From Costus lasius (Eukaryota > Streptophyta > Magnoliopsida > Zingiberales > Costaceae): a stretch of 64,000 nucleotides of DNA. The stretch lies in the NCBI GenBank assembly GCA_027563935.2, contig CM050448.1:120330493-120394492 (forward strand), given 5' to 3'. The position numbers and the translations under genes were made by a program. This document shows positions 35,301 to 46,221 of this stretch, in pieces (position 1 is the first letter of the stretch; each line of letters opens with the position of its first letter). The notes beneath the pieces are model-generated. The model was given only the letters and a program-made list of their open reading frames with translations. It was not told the origin of the DNA and made no database searches.

Positions 35301-38300
35301 TGCTTACAGCTGGAAGAATACTTATTTCGGAATTACTCTTACATACATGTTTCAAGTTGTGAATATATTGGTTAACCATGTGAATAAGCCCATTTCGATT
35401 GCCTGATTTTATTATCGATTCCTTCATCTATTTTCTTGCAGATTGGTTGATACGGCCGTTAAGACTTCCAGGAGTGGATACCTGCAGCGATGTCTTATCA
35501 AAAACCTAGAGTCTTTGAAGGTATCTTACGATCACACAGTTCGTGATGCTGATGGGTCTCTTATCCAATTCACGTATGGTGAAGATGGGGTTGATGTACT
35601 GAAGACGAGTTATATTTCAGAATTTAAAATGCTGTCAGATGTAAGACTGAACTCTTATCGTTCCTTTTTTTTTGTTGAATCTCGGGTTCTATCTGATATA
35701 TAATGATCTACAATTCCAGAATCACGAAGTTGTTTTGCAAAAATTCAACGATCCAGATGGCAATAGACATTTATCAAAATCAAACAGCTACGTAAAGGAA
35801 CTTCCATGTTCACTTCAAGAGAAAGCAATAGAATTTGTCTCAAATAGGAAGAGAACTCATAAAATAAATAAAAAGAAGTTTATGAAATTGATGAAGCTCA
35901 AGTACCTATCAAGTCTTGCTGAGCCTGGTGAGCCTGTTGGTGTTGTTGCTGCACAATCTGTTGGAGAACCATCTACACAGATGACGTGAGATTTCTAACT
36001 TGTTCCTGATTTTTTGCTTCTCTTAGATATCAAATTTTTCCAGTAAAGGTGAGAAGATTATAGTTCAAAAAGCTTATTGTAAAACGCTGAAGTGTGCCGT
36101 GAAAGTTGTACTTCCTTCATGACTCCTTTTTTTTTGACATAATTGCATTTGCTTTATTTTCATGTTCAATACTAAAGAATTTTGTCAAGCTGTCTAAATA
36201 GTTGCAGAACCACTAGAAATCATGGGTGCCATATAAGAACATCTCTTTATATTTTTTGTGAGTTATACTGAGATTTAATTCAATAGGATGTCTAGAGGTA
36301 CATGAGAAAGCGTCTTTTTATTTATGAATTTATTCATTTGCGGCACATAAACTTGGCATTTTATGTCTTATATTTATGATGGTTCGATATACACCAATCC
36401 AACCATCGTTATTTTATGTCGGTACATATTGGTACTTTTGTGATAGTTAGGACATGATACATTGGTATTGATTGGTATTTAAAATCTTAATGAAATTATT
36501 GTACCTTCTTTAGATGAGCAGGAGAGAATATATGCTTGTTTTGAGGTAAAAAAAATAAGTTTTCCCCTTGTGTTTGGGAAGTATAATACTTTCTTGGAGG
36601 CTTCTCTTCGCATGTGTTAGAGAATAATTTCTCCCAACTTTGATGCTTTTCTGTGATGTCAATTCTAGTTAAGTTTTCAATTTTGTTTTTGTTTTGTTCT
36701 GCCATGCCTCTTTTACCCTGTATTTCAGTATGCATATGATATTTTAGCATTTGTTTTTATTTCACTAAAATGCTAAAATATGGCGATGATTCACATTTAT
36801 CTTGTACATGTCAAAAACTGGACCTTATCTTCGATCATGGTCTCTATCCTCTTTTGTGAGACTTGTACTATGTAAACCAAGCAAGGAAAATGTTTATACG
36901 AGATGCGCAAAAATTGAATATGCAGAACTGCTGATTCTTGATTCTTGTTAATTAGATTAAATTATTTCTTTTGCAATTAGCTATGCTAAAATCCTGATTC
37001 AGTACCAGATTGTCATATGACGTGGATGCATTCTCTTTTTCCAGGCTTAATACTTTTCATTTGGCTGGCAAAGGGGACATGAATGTTACATTAGGAATAC
37101 CACGTTTACAAGAAATCTTGATGACTGCATCGAAGGATATTCGTACTCCTCTTATGAATTGTCCCTTGCATGCTTGGAAGACAAAGTAAGTGAGGGATTT
37201 AGTGATCGTGTCCTTAACAAAATGTATATAGATATGTAATTTGTATATATCTCTTTTGTCCTTAAAAAGAAATGAAGTATTCACATATATAATGAATTTA
37301 TGTGCTTGATTTCTAGTAATTTAACTTTCATATTGTTAGGCTGCTGAAGGTTTTACATCTAATTTATTGTACCTTACGTTTTATATTTTGCAGAGAAGAT
37401 GCTGAACGTCTTGCTGCCACGTTAAGGAGAGTTACTGTGGCTGATATTGTGGAGAGTATGGAAGTTTGCTCTGTACCGTTCTCTATTCAGGGGAATCAGA
37501 TTGCAACTATTTATAAACTGAAGATGAACCTTTATCCAACTGAGCTGTATCCGGCCTTTTCAGAACTAACGTTAGAAGATTCGAGGAGAGTTCTTACGAC
37601 CACTTTCGTTGATGCCATGGAAGTTAACATCGCAAAACACTTGGATATGCTGCGCAAAATCAATGAAATTAGAGTTGTCTCTAGTAAGGAAGAGAATAAT
37701 TTTGAGCAAGGGTTCGAGGAAGATGAATATGGAAAACAATCGACAGGTGGGGAAAGTATTGGTCGTAGCCATGGTGAAGATGAGGATTATGAAGAAAGTG
37801 ATGAAGAGCAAGCAAGTGGTGCTAAAAAGAGAAAACATGCAAGAGATGAAGTAGAATATGATGATGACGTTGAAAAAGGGAGTAGTTTACCTGCTGCAGG
37901 CGATCACGATGAAGAGACTCAATCAGGATTTCAAAGTGAAATTGATCAGGTTGAGGCAGATGAAGACTATTCTTTGGGAGGCGATTGTCCTAGCTCTGAT
38001 TCGGACTCTTCAACTCCTGATAGCCCATCTGGAGACGAGTCTACACCTATGGCAAAAGATAAGAAAAGCTCACCTACAGTAGAGTCGACTCCCATATCAG
38101 GTGGCAACAAGGAAGCAAAATCTGCTGGCAAAGGCAAGAAGGAAGTTAAGTTGGTGGCGAAAATGAAGGCAAAGAAGCCAAGTAGTGAAAAGGTTAGAAG
38201 AACAATATTTGTGGAGGCTAAAGGATTAAAATTTGAAGTTCACTACATCTTTAGAGATGAACCCCGGGTTTTACTGGCTGAGGTATTTTCCTGCTTCATA

Positions 38301-39066
38301 TGCTAGAATAACTATGCATCCTAAATTTCATCTCATAAAATTTTATTTATCGGATCTAATTATTGTCTGATTCTGATTGAATGTCTTCTAAACTTTATCT
38401 TGTACATGTAGTTGTTTTGGTAAAGACCAATTGTTTCTTTAACTGGGAATTCTGTTAAAGAAATGCATTCCCAGTTAAAGAAATGCCAGTAATGTATGCT
38501 TTGTTTGACCTTGTTCTTTTCTAATGCAGATTGCGCAAAAAACAGCCAAATGTGTGTATGTGAAGCAATATAAGAACATCGATAAATGTTCGTTGAAAGA
38601 AAATAAAAAGAGTACGGATCCTTTCGTGCTACAGGTTGCTGGAGTGAATTTCAGTGCACTTTGGGATTTGGAGGAACATTTAGATATCAACCAAATATAC
38701 TCAAATGACATACATGCAATGCTTAATACTTATGGCGTGGAAGCAGCACGAGCAACCATTATTAAAGAAGTTTCAAATGTGTTTGGACTGTATGGTATAA
38801 AAGTAAATATCCGGCACCTGAGTCTTATTGCTGATTTCATGACTTTTCATGGTGGGTATCGGCCAATGAATAGAATGGGAATAGGTGAATTCAGCACCTC
38901 ACCATTCGGCAAGATGACATTTGAGACGGCAACCAAGTTCATTGTTGAATCAGCCTTACATGGGGAGACAGACACATTAGAATCCCCATCAGCTAGTGTT
39001 TGCCTTGGCCAACCTGTGAAAATGGGAACAGGCTGTTTTGACTTGATGCAAAATTTGTATCTATAA
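17325..39066 (+). CDS. NRPA1: RNA polymerase I largest subunit (NRPA1/RPA190), 21 exons, one frame break
   Basis: The product is the catalytic largest subunit of nucleolar RNA polymerase I, which transcribes 45S rRNA. Exons: 17325-17345, 17800-17969, 20122-20281, 20378-20671, 22805-23044, 23131-23313, 28075-28237, 29965-30152, 30650-30913, 31554-31643, 31731-31878, 31987-32202, 32300-32566, 32650-32791, 33724-33929, 34884-35086, 35442-35640, 35720-35985, 37045-37185, 37394-38282, 38530-39066. All borders are GT..AG and phases agree except at exon 10, which has one base too many. Without that base the protein is about 1,661 residues, close to yeast and Arabidopsis Pol I (about 1,660-1,670). 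Read literally, translation stops after about 593 residues. The start MDSATTE is a 21-base first exon in good ATG context. The gene is long because introns 2, 4 and 6 are full of repeats. Pol I identity rests on the [29 protein letters not shown] and acidic C-terminal insertion pattern. Confidence 0.95.
23294..23453 (+). repeat. 80-bp tandem duplication across the exon 6 splice donor
   Basis: Units 23,294-23,373 and 23,374-23,453 each carry GAATTCTGATCGTG followed by a GT dinucleotide (GGG|GTACGT and GAG|GTTTGT). Copy A and copy C have a single unit with GAG|GTAAGT. Use of the second donor would add an in-frame TAG, so the first is assumed to be the working donor. Confidence 0.8.
24196..24665. 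mobile_element. hAT-type MITE, 470 bp
   Basis: It starts TAGGGGTGAGCA, and its end is TGCTCACTCTTA, a matching inverted terminus. The flanks TCAATCAG (24,188-24,195) and TCAATTGG (24,666-24,673) form an 8-bp target duplication with two differences. The interior is rich in GGTACCAAAT-type words. The empty site is seen in copy A at about 2,035. Confidence 0.85.
24712..25236. mobile_element. hAT-type MITE, 525 bp, CACGACACG-rich
   Basis: Termini are TAGGGGTGGCAA and TTGCCAGGCCTA, with a perfect 8-bp target duplication CATCGGTC (24,704-24,711 and 25,237-25,244). The subterminal regions repeat ACACGACACG and its complement, typical of transposase-binding subterminal repeats. Copy A has the unoccupied site (CATGGGTC, 2,066-2,073). 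Confidence 0.92.
25618..26098. mobile_element. MITE with CTTGTTTACT ends, 481 bp
   Basis: The left end CTTGTTTACTAGGAAGGAAA matches the reverse complement of the right end (CTTGGTTTACTTAGACGGAAGGA pattern). The interior has a GC-rich, CTCGCC-repeating middle (25,740-25,985). A truncated copy sits at 2,450-2,559. Superfamily and target duplication are not clear. Confidence 0.6.
26117..26879. mobile_element. Possible non-autonomous DNA element
   Basis: The ends AGGGTTGTCCATTTTTTGG and, in reverse, AGGGCGTCCACAATCAATT form a weak inverted pair. The subterminal regions are rich in GGTTTAATTTGGTTT, like many plant hAT MITEs. No target duplication was found, so this is tentative. Confidence 0.35.
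27225..27415. repeat. Member of a dispersed GGTAC/TACCGG-rich degenerate repeat
   Basis: Words such as TGGTACTGTGTCGG and GACTGGTACTG recur here. Related fragments lie near 11,740, 24,100, 26,420, 28,590, 33,170, 36,380, 45,260 and 57,900. All are short and badly decayed. Confidence 0.4.
28075..31878 (+). other. NRPA1: NRPA1 exons 7-11: pore entry and catalytic Mg site
   Basis: Exon 7 has [17 protein letters not shown]. Exon 8 has [20 protein letters not shown], the conserved Rpb1 domain 2 core. Exon 9 has HPGATHY and [14 protein letters not shown]. Exon 10 should give [14 protein letters not shown], but its A7 run (31,609-31,615) shifts the frame. Exon 11 begins with the active-site loop [15 protein letters not shown], whose three Asp residues bind the catalytic magnesium. 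In the literal frame exon 11 reads two codons and then TAA. Confidence 0.9.
28831..29250. repeat. Direct repeats of about 98 bp flanking a 224-bp GC-rich insert
   Basis: 28,831-28,928 and 29,153-29,250 both run from TTTATCTAAATTCAACC to ATAATTTCAATT with roughly 85-90% identity. The sequence between (28,929-29,152) is purine-rich, then C/T-rich. It lies in NRPA1 intron 7 and could be a local tandem duplication with an insertion. Confidence 0.65.
31987..35985 (+). other. NRPA1: NRPA1 exons 12-18: funnel, bridge helix and start of trigger loop
   Basis: Exon 12 starts [20 protein letters not shown]. Exon 13 carries a [18 protein letters not shown] segment. Exons 14-15 form the funnel region, with [16 protein letters not shown]. 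Exons 16-17 contain the bridge helix, [17 protein letters not shown] joined to [18 protein letters not shown]. Exon 18 ends [20 protein letters not shown], the highly conserved lead-in to the trigger loop. No break is seen in these exons. Confidence 0.9.
37045..39066 (+). other. NRPA1: NRPA1 exons 19-21: trigger loop, acidic insertion, C-terminal domain
   Basis: Exon 19 gives [20 protein letters not shown], completing the trigger loop. Exon 20 (889 bases) includes a roughly 150-residue acidic and Ser-rich stretch ([12 protein letters not shown] and similar), then a Lys-rich segment; such an insertion is typical of Pol I. Exon 21 closes domain 5 with [29 protein letters not shown] and the end [13 protein letters not shown]. 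Unlike Pol II there is no heptad-repeat tail. The stop is TAA at 39,064-39,066. Confidence 0.9.
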
Positions 39067-39356
39067 CAACCGTCCCTTTTTTTTTCCCTTTGATGTTTTG
39101 TTTGGTTACTGTTAACAAATTTTTGTAAGTTTATTTTTCCATACTTTAAATGATAACTAATGCACAAGTCTTTTCAGGGAGATTGCAAGTTCTTTTGTTG
39201 CCTTTTTCATAAACTAGTTCGTGCTCTTCAGAGTCTATATCTTCTTGATGCACCGTTCTCAAATTGTCTGCTGAAAATTTGAAAAAGGAAAATAATTTTC
39301 ATATGATATTTTATGTAAGAACATTGTTTTATAATTGCTGCTTCATCTCAAATTAC

Positions 39357-40761
39357 TTCACAACCATGGGGAACAATAACTTGCGATGGTTAACACGGCT
39401 TAAAATAGCTTTGGATGTTGCAAAGCGGCTTGCCTTTCTTCACGGATCTGCAAGACCCATCATCTATCGTGATTTTAAGACATCGAACATCTTGCTTGAT
39501 GCGGTTTGTCCTCTTACATTACCTTTTTTTTTTATCACAGTACTCTTATCATTTGTTTCATTTGTTTTATTCCTGAATAAGAGCATAAAAAAAGATTTCA
39601 GATAACAATTGCCAAGCTCATTGAAGCGTGATTTGAATTATCTATAGTAAGCGTCTGATGGTTTTAATATGCAGGGAATTTTTTTTCCTTTTTAGTAACA
39701 GAGCACTGAGACAATAAAATGAATTAATCAACAAAATAATCTGCGTGTTCTCCAAATGATTTGAAGCCTAAAACTTGTGTGCAGGATCACCCAAAGCCTT
39801 CAGGGATTGTGCTTATCAATGTATACATTGTGTGCAGGATCACCCATTGAATAATCTTTATCACAACGTCTTGCTGTTATGCATATCAATATTTGATTAA
39901 TGAGAATGTTGATTAAATTAACAATGTTCTGCTCATCTCAGATCATTTAAGAGCTTTACGTGATGCAGGAGTACAATGGAAAGCTCTCGGATTTCGGCCT
40001 TGCAAAGGAGGGTCCCGTAGGAGAACAAACACATGCTACCACCAGGGTCATGGGTACTTGTGGCTATGCGGCTCCTGAATATATACTGACAGGTAAGCAA
40101 TAGTCAGCTCTTCTTCAAGGGCATTTGCTCATCCTTTGATGTAGTGATATATACATTTTTAAAATTGTTGTGACCGAGTACATTTTCTTTTCCTTTAACA
40201 ACTTGTGTTCATAACTATTATAGACGATGAATTGATCAGTATATAAATCAATGTTTTTATAGTTTGCATATCTAATTACAACTCTAAGAAATATATGTAG
40301 CGGGCATAATATGCATTCATTCATGCAACTTATCTTTTTGTTACTCTTTTGGCCTCTTTCGAGTGGTATCTTGAAGTGATCCCAATAGCTTGAGTTTGCA
40401 GGTCATTTGACTGCAAAAAGTGATGTTTATGGCTTTGGAGTTGTACTTGTTGAGCTCCTCCTTGGACGATAGCAAGCAAGGCCGGCACCATGATCTCATC
40501 GACTGGGCTCGACCTATACTCATCCGCAACAACAAATTATTCAAGATCACTGACCCAAGAATGAAGGAAACTGAATACACTACCCAAAACCTACTCAAGG
40601 TGGCAAGACTGGCCTACGACTGCCTAAGCCAGAACCCTAAAGTAAGGCCATCCATTAAAAAAACGGTCGACATTCTCACCGATGTGCTCAAGAACGAGCA
40701 GAATTCTCTATCTCTCGTAGGCTCCGGAACCACTAGAGCATCACCAGACTCAAGCGGATGA
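39357..40761 (+). pseudogene. Truncated receptor-like cytoplasmic kinase (RLCK-VII/PBL type)
   Basis: Three exon-like pieces encode only the C-terminal part of a plant Ser/Thr kinase. About 39,366-39,503 has [17 protein letters not shown] and the catalytic loop [12 protein letters not shown]. 39,969-40,092 has [12 protein letters not shown] and [16 protein letters not shown] (DFG to APE). 40,402-40,761 has KSDVYGFGVVLVELLLGR, then an in-frame TAG and a frame change before DLIDWARP and AYDCLSQNPKVRPSI. The Gly-rich loop and the ATP-binding Lys exons are absent, since NRPA1 ends only 300 bases upstream. The fragment is dead unless the missing part is supplied by an unseen fusion. Confidence 0.85.
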
Positions 40762-41577
40762 TCTGCACCGTTCTACAGCGGGGAACGAAAGGCACCCACA
40801 GAGCATGACAGAAGGATGAAGCCAATGAAATGAGTTACCTTGGCTATGTGTCTAGCATTCGAGAGTTGATGACTCCTATCCATCCCTATGAAAAGAGTGA
40901 GACAACATTGAATGGCCTTAATGTCATAACTAAGTCACCAACTTCCAACTTTTGAACTATATTACTGAGAATATGAGTTGTCTAGTTGATTTATGCATTT
41001 AGATGAAGATAAAGAGGGCATCAGTTGATTGCAATCAAGAGCAAGCGTGACAAAAAGCCTAATCATCGACTAAATTATGCCAGGATGATAATTTGAATAG
41101 GTGATGACGGGTATGTGGATGATTAATTTAAAAGATTGGGCCAGCTTTAAAATGGCTGAAAGTTCAAGACGTTAACGATATTGAAATTTGGCTTGTCAAC
41201 TGAAGTATAGTGCGCAATAAACAAAGTTTTGGTTCCGCCATTATACCTCATTAATCCTGTAACTTTTCATAAGTTTCATATCCCTGATCTATCACAAGTA
41301 AGAAAAAACTTTAGTGCTGTTTCTATAAAAGTTGAAATAAATTCAAAATTCAAAACAAGAAGTTAATTTCAGGCTATAATTTTTATATCAAAAAAATTCG
41401 TTTGGTGATTACACCCAAACAGCTCAAGATTTAGCCTTAGAATTCATGTAAGAAACATGCTGTTTAGAATTTTTAATATAGATCACAGAAGAATGCCATG
41501 GGTAAATTTTTGCAAGTACTCTTTAAAACTTTGGTCGCAATTTTAATCAGCACATTATCCACATTATCAGCAATAAT
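40762..41577. other. Spacer between kinase relic and NRPA1 3' copy, no gene
   Basis: It is AT-rich, with no recognisable motif on either strand. Confidence 0.4.
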
Positions 41578-44257
41578 TGTGGCTGATATTGTGGAGAGTA
41601 TGAAAGTTTGCTCTGTACCGTTCTCTATTCAAGGGAATCAGATTGCAACTATTTATAAACTGAAGATGAACTTTTATCCAAGTGAGCTCTATCTGGCTTT
41701 TTCAGAACTAACGTTAGAAGATATGAGAATTGAGAAGAGTTCTTACGACCACTTTCGTTGATGCCATGGAAGTTGCTATTGCAAAACACTTGGATATGTT
41801 GAATCAATAAATCTAGAAAACAATCTACAAGTGGGGAAAGTATTGGTTGTAGCCATGGTGAAGATGAGGATGATGAAGAAAGTGATGAAGAGCAAGCAAG
41901 TGGTGCTAAAAAGAGAAAAGATGCAAGAGATGAAGAAGAATATGATGATGACGTTGAAAAAGGGAGTAGTTTACCTGCTGCAGCGATCATGATGAAGAGA
42001 CTCAATCAGGATTTCAAAGTGAAATTGATCAGGTTGAGGCAGATGAGGACTATTCTTTGGAGGCGATTATCCTAGCTCTGATTGGGACTCTGCAACTCCT
42101 GATAGCCCATCAGGAGACGAGTCTACCCCTATGGCAAAAGATAAGAAAAGATCATCTACAGTAGAGTCGACTCCCATATCAGGTGGCAACAAGGAAGCAA
42201 AATCTACTGGCGAAGGCAATAAGGAAGCTAAGCTGGTGAGTAGTAAAAGGTTAAAAGAACAATATTTGTGAAGGCTAAAGGATTAAAATTTGAGGTTCAT
42301 TACATCTTCAGAGGTGAACCCCGGGTTTTACTGGCTGAGGTATTTTCCTGCTGCATATGCTAGAATAACTATGCATCCTAAATTTCATCTCATAAAATTT
42401 TATTCATCGGATCTAATTATTGTCTGATTCTGATTGAATGTCTTCTAAACACTATCTTGTACATGTAGTTGTTTTGGTAAAAGACGAAGCATTTTTTTTA
42501 ACTGGGAGTTCTATTAAAGAAATGCCAGTAATGTATGCTTTGTTTGACCATGTTCTTTTCCCATGCGGATTGCGCAAAAGACAGCCAAATGTGTGTATGT
42601 GAAGCAAAATAAGAACATCGATAAATGTTCATTGAAAGACAATAAAAAGAGTACGGATCCTTTCGTACTACAGGTTGCTGGAGTGAATTTCAGTGCAATG
42701 CTTAATACTTACGGCATTGAAGCAGCACGAGCAACTATTATTAAAGAAGTTTCAAATGTGTTTGGACCGTCTGGTATAAAAGTAAATATCCGACACCTCT
42801 GATTTCATGACTTTTCATGGTGGGTATCGGCCAATGAATAGAATGGGAATAGGTGAAATTCAGTACCTCACCATTTAGCAAGATAACCTTTGAGACCCAC
42901 TTTGTCACGCCCTAAATTTCGTGCTAAATTTTTGCCTTAGAAATTCTCGAGTGTGATGGCGCAATCTATACACCCTCTGTGTAAATTGCCAGCCAACACT
43001 CAATATGCGGAAATTAACCAAGATCTTCTACTCGTGCACGCTCTGAACCTCTCTGATCCACTGCGCTCTCAGGGCTGAGCTCTGATGGAACTGAGCTCCA
43101 AGGCTGATCTGATGGAACTGAGTCCTAGCCTTCTCCTAGCCCTAGACCTAGGTCAATAAGTGGCGGGTGGCAAGCACATGTTGCTTCTCAACCCCATATG
43201 CACACTTACCAACAGCCTTAAACTTAAGCGCCCTGCAAATGACAATCACACAGTCGCTGGCAGTTCACAATATAAGGGCACTAGACATATGCCCAAACCC
43301 TAATACAAATATCCACAACTACACAGCGAGAATCACACCGAACGATCGAAGCAACACCCTATCAACTACTCAACATAGCATAAAGGTTCATACAATGTTC
43401 TTACACAATGCTAGTGCAATATAAATAACACAAGTAAGGAATGTATACCACTCCTACGCAATGCTGGATGTGGATGAAGATCAACCCCTCCAGATGTGGC
43501 CGGTCTCCTCCAAGCTCCAAGAATACTCCTCAAGTGCAAGCACTTGAGGCACCACCCTAGGATCGCCCTCCTAGGTGGTTGTAAAGCTCCAAATGCTCCA
43601 AATGCTCCAAGGGACTCCCTCAGCCCCTTAGTGGACAGCAAGTAGTCGCCTTCAATGTGGATGAAGGGCAAGTGGCCGGTCAGCCCCCCTTCACCCAATT
43701 CAGCCCCTTTCCTCCAAAGGGACAATGTGTCAAACACAGAATGTGCACTCTCGGCCAAGTCTCAAGAGCTACGTGGCTGCAAGCTTCAGCCCCTCCAAAG
43801 TGCGTCACTATCAAGATGGATGAAAGGATGAAGGTATGGGTGTCTTCTCCTCCTAGATCCGGTCTCCTTCCCTCAAGGAGAATGCAGCCGAGAGTCCCCT
43901 TGCTTCGCCCAACAAGGTGGCTGAACCAATGGAACCGTGAGCTCCTCTAGCTCTCCCCAACTCGCCAAGGTGGAGATGGGATGAAGAAGAAGGTGGCGTG
44001 AGCTCCCTCCAAGCAAGCGCCACCAAGCTAGATCCAAAATGGGGAAGAAGGGATGAGGTTGTCGCCCTCTTCCAAGCTCGGTTCTCTTCCTCACCAAGTT
44101 TAGCCGAATGTCTCTTGAGTGTGTGAGATCCCCAAATTGATTTGCCCCCTTTTGCTTAAGTGATTTGGGCCTTTAGATGAAGAAGCCTTTAAGTAGAAAG
44201 CGCCTCCTCTTCTTTCAGCTAATGACCCACGCTTGGGTTGGTTACCTCATGCAACTT

Positions 44258-44357
44258 AAGGCTTTGCTCTCTCATAGGTCTTGGGTTCATCTCCCTCGGC
44301 AATCCTCACCTGCCAGTATCCAGATCTCAAATCAAGCTTGCTGAACACCTTGGCGCC
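44258..44357 (-). pseudogene. Ty3/gypsy reverse transcriptase fragment
   Basis: Read on the minus strand from 44,357 the frame gives [20 protein letters not shown], the signature of the RT domain A region of plant gypsy elements. It degenerates after EPKT and stops. Only about 33 codons survive. It abuts the palindrome at 44,360. Confidence 0.85.
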
Positions 44358-44359
44358 TT

Positions 44360-44680
44360 TTTTGTTAGGGCCACCCCACCCGTAACAGGTCTAGGCCCAG
44401 CGGGCTAGGTCCCTCCGACCTCACGAATCCCGGTTTGGATCCCCGTTACCCCAAACAATTCACGTCTGCAGCGGGATTCGACCCCTGTCCATGACCCTCA
44501 CGAGTCATGACCCTCAGATGGTTAAAGGGTCATGACTCGTGAGGGTCATGGACAGGGGTCGAATCCCGCTGCAGACGTGAATTGTTTGGGGTAACGGGGA
44601 TCCAAACCGGGATTCATGAGGTCGGAGGGACCTAGCCCGCTGGGCCTAGACCTATTACGGGTGGGGTGGCCCTAACAAAA
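44360..44680. repeat. 321-bp near-perfect palindrome
   Basis: Arms 44,360-44,514 and 44,526-44,680 are 155 bp each, with about two mismatches and an 11-base spacer (CAGATGGTTAA). The ends read TTTTGTTAGGGCCACC and its complement. Each arm contains GGGTCGAATCC (one strand), close to the tRNA/SINE B-box consensus GGTTCGANNCC. It could be two SINE-like units head to head, a foldback element or an assembly fold-over. Confidence 0.85.
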
Positions 44681-44840
44681 CGGTAACCAAGTTCATTGTT
44701 GTTTTGCCTTGGCCAACCTGTGAAAATGGGAATAGGTTGTTTTGACTTGATGCAAAATCTGTATCTATAACCGCAATCCATTTTTTTTTCTTTCCATGTT
44801 TTGTTTGGTTACTGTCAACAAATTTTGCACGTTTTATTTG

Positions 44841-46065
44841 GGTGCTCAACGTGTCACCCACAATTTACCTGGAAGATATGAGTTGAATATAATATATGGC
44901 AGGAAGGAGCAAATTGGTTCTGTAACCAGAATTATGTCAATACCAAATGCATAATTCTGACTTCTCTCAAGTGGTGCAGACTTAGTTTGTTATAGATATT
45001 CTGTCTCATATTGATGCATATTGCATTTCTTATTTAAGCGATCAGGGACCAATTTACGACCTTCCATGTTTTTTCTTATGTTATACTATTTTTTCTATAC
45101 TGTTTTTTCTATAGTTGTGTTGAATTATAAATTTAGAAATGTTGTGTACACCAGTAATGAAAAAAGGTTCGGTATGCTTTGTTGGAACCAGTATTTAAAA
45201 AATTCATTTGTGTGTATATATATAATTTTAATTACAATAGCTAAAAACCAATTGTACTTTGTATTGGAATGGATCAGTACACGTTAGTATTGGTATAGAT
45301 TGGTATTAAGGCTGTGGTTGAAATTAGGGATGTCCATTATTTGGGTTAAACCGAAAACCCGAACAAAACTGAACTGAAATAGTCGATTCGGTTTAGTTTT
45401 ATAATAATTTGGTTTTGATTTGACAAGGATGAGTTTAAATATGTTCAATTTTGATTTTTTATTTTTAAAATCTATATAAACTGAACTGAATTGATTAATT
45501 ATAATTAAAATTAAAAAAACTTTAAAAGGCTAAAGACTTTATGTAGGAAAATAGTAAAATTAGTCATTTGACATATTTTTTTTGTTAGTTGTTCTTATAT
45601 AAGAAAATGGTGAATTAGTGTTTTAAAATTATACTATTTGATTTAATTAGTTTAAACCGAACTATTTGGTTCAGTTCTTATTCAGTTTTACTAATAGTGC
45701 GGATTCAGTTTATTACTTGTGGGGTCATTTTCGTTACATTTGGAAAATGTATCATGACCGTTTCAAATCCACCTTAAATTAATAAGGCTTTTTGTTTAAT
45801 GGGTTCTGACTTCCAATGAGCGCAAGCGCTCATTGTTAATTACCCTTAAAATTAGGGAACCTTTGATTAAGAGATCTATAGTACGCAACAAGATGAGAGC
45901 GATAATCAGATGATGTCATTTATAAATTTCATTCATAAATTTGATTCGGCGTGACACATATTTTGACATGATAAGAGGAAAAGAGTTTTCATCAAGATGG
46001 GAAGTTTGTGTTGGTCGAACTTTAGCCTTATAACGGCGTATTGGGTAATATCCGGCCCAGGCAGT
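44841..46065. other. Intergenic, repeat remnants only
   Basis: GGTAC-type repeat fragments lie at about 45,240-45,310. A GGTTTAGTTTT/AACCGAA-rich stretch at 45,327-45,720 begins AGGGATGTCCATT, like the element at 26,117, but I could not define its right end. A perfect short hairpin AATGAGCGCAAGCGCTCATT lies near 45,817-45,836. Confidence 0.4.
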
Positions 46066-46140
46066 ACAACGTTATATCGAGGAGCTACGCCCCGATGGTA
46101 AACATCGACGTACGCACCTCCCAAACGATATTCCATCGTA
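46066..46140. repeat. Left flanking direct repeat of the tandem array
   Basis: This stretch of about 75 bp (GGAGCTACGCCCCGATGG to CCAAACGATATTCCATCG) recurs at 47,026-47,100 in the same orientation with about a dozen differences. Confidence 0.85.
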
Positions 46141-46221
46141 ACACATTAAGGCGCGTTGGATATTAGACTGGAAAGATCACCCGGCCTTGATGGCACGTTG
46201 GATGACTTGGAGTAGAGAAAG

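Larger units (their letters stand above)
42897..44681. mobile_element. Composite insertion in the NRPA1 3' copy: gypsy debris plus palindrome
   Basis: The insertion splits the codons that correspond to FETATKF in NRPA1 exon 21. It begins near TTTGTCACGCCCTAAATTTC, an LTR-like sequence, continues with CTCC/AGCCCC-rich sequence without clear coding, includes a gypsy reverse transcriptase scrap on the minus strand, and ends with a 321-bp palindrome. No simple target duplication is evident. Confidence 0.7.
41578..44840 (+). pseudogene. Broken copy of NRPA1 exons 20-21 (3' copy)
   Basis: Homology starts mid-exon 20 (GTGGCTGATATTGTGGAGAG, compare 37,436) and runs through exon 20, intron 20 (42,341-42,565), exon 21 and the 3' untranslated sequence to about 44,840. 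Because the intron is kept, this is a DNA duplication. Damage includes a deletion after the HLDML codons with a following stop (near 41,808), single-base losses in the acidic region, loss of about 60 bases in exon 21 between short GCA repeats, and a 1,785-bp insertion at 42,897-44,681. It is non-functional. Confidence 0.92.

Noticed and set aside
39264..40761. An intact kinase gene
   Set aside because: There is no Gly-rich loop or ATP-binding Lys, NRPA1 ends right upstream, and an in-frame TAG and frame change follow the LLLGR codons.
41498..44761. A second functional NRPA1 3' gene or alternative terminal exons
   Set aside because: Frame breaks, a 60-base deletion and a 1.8-kb insertion rule out a working reading frame.
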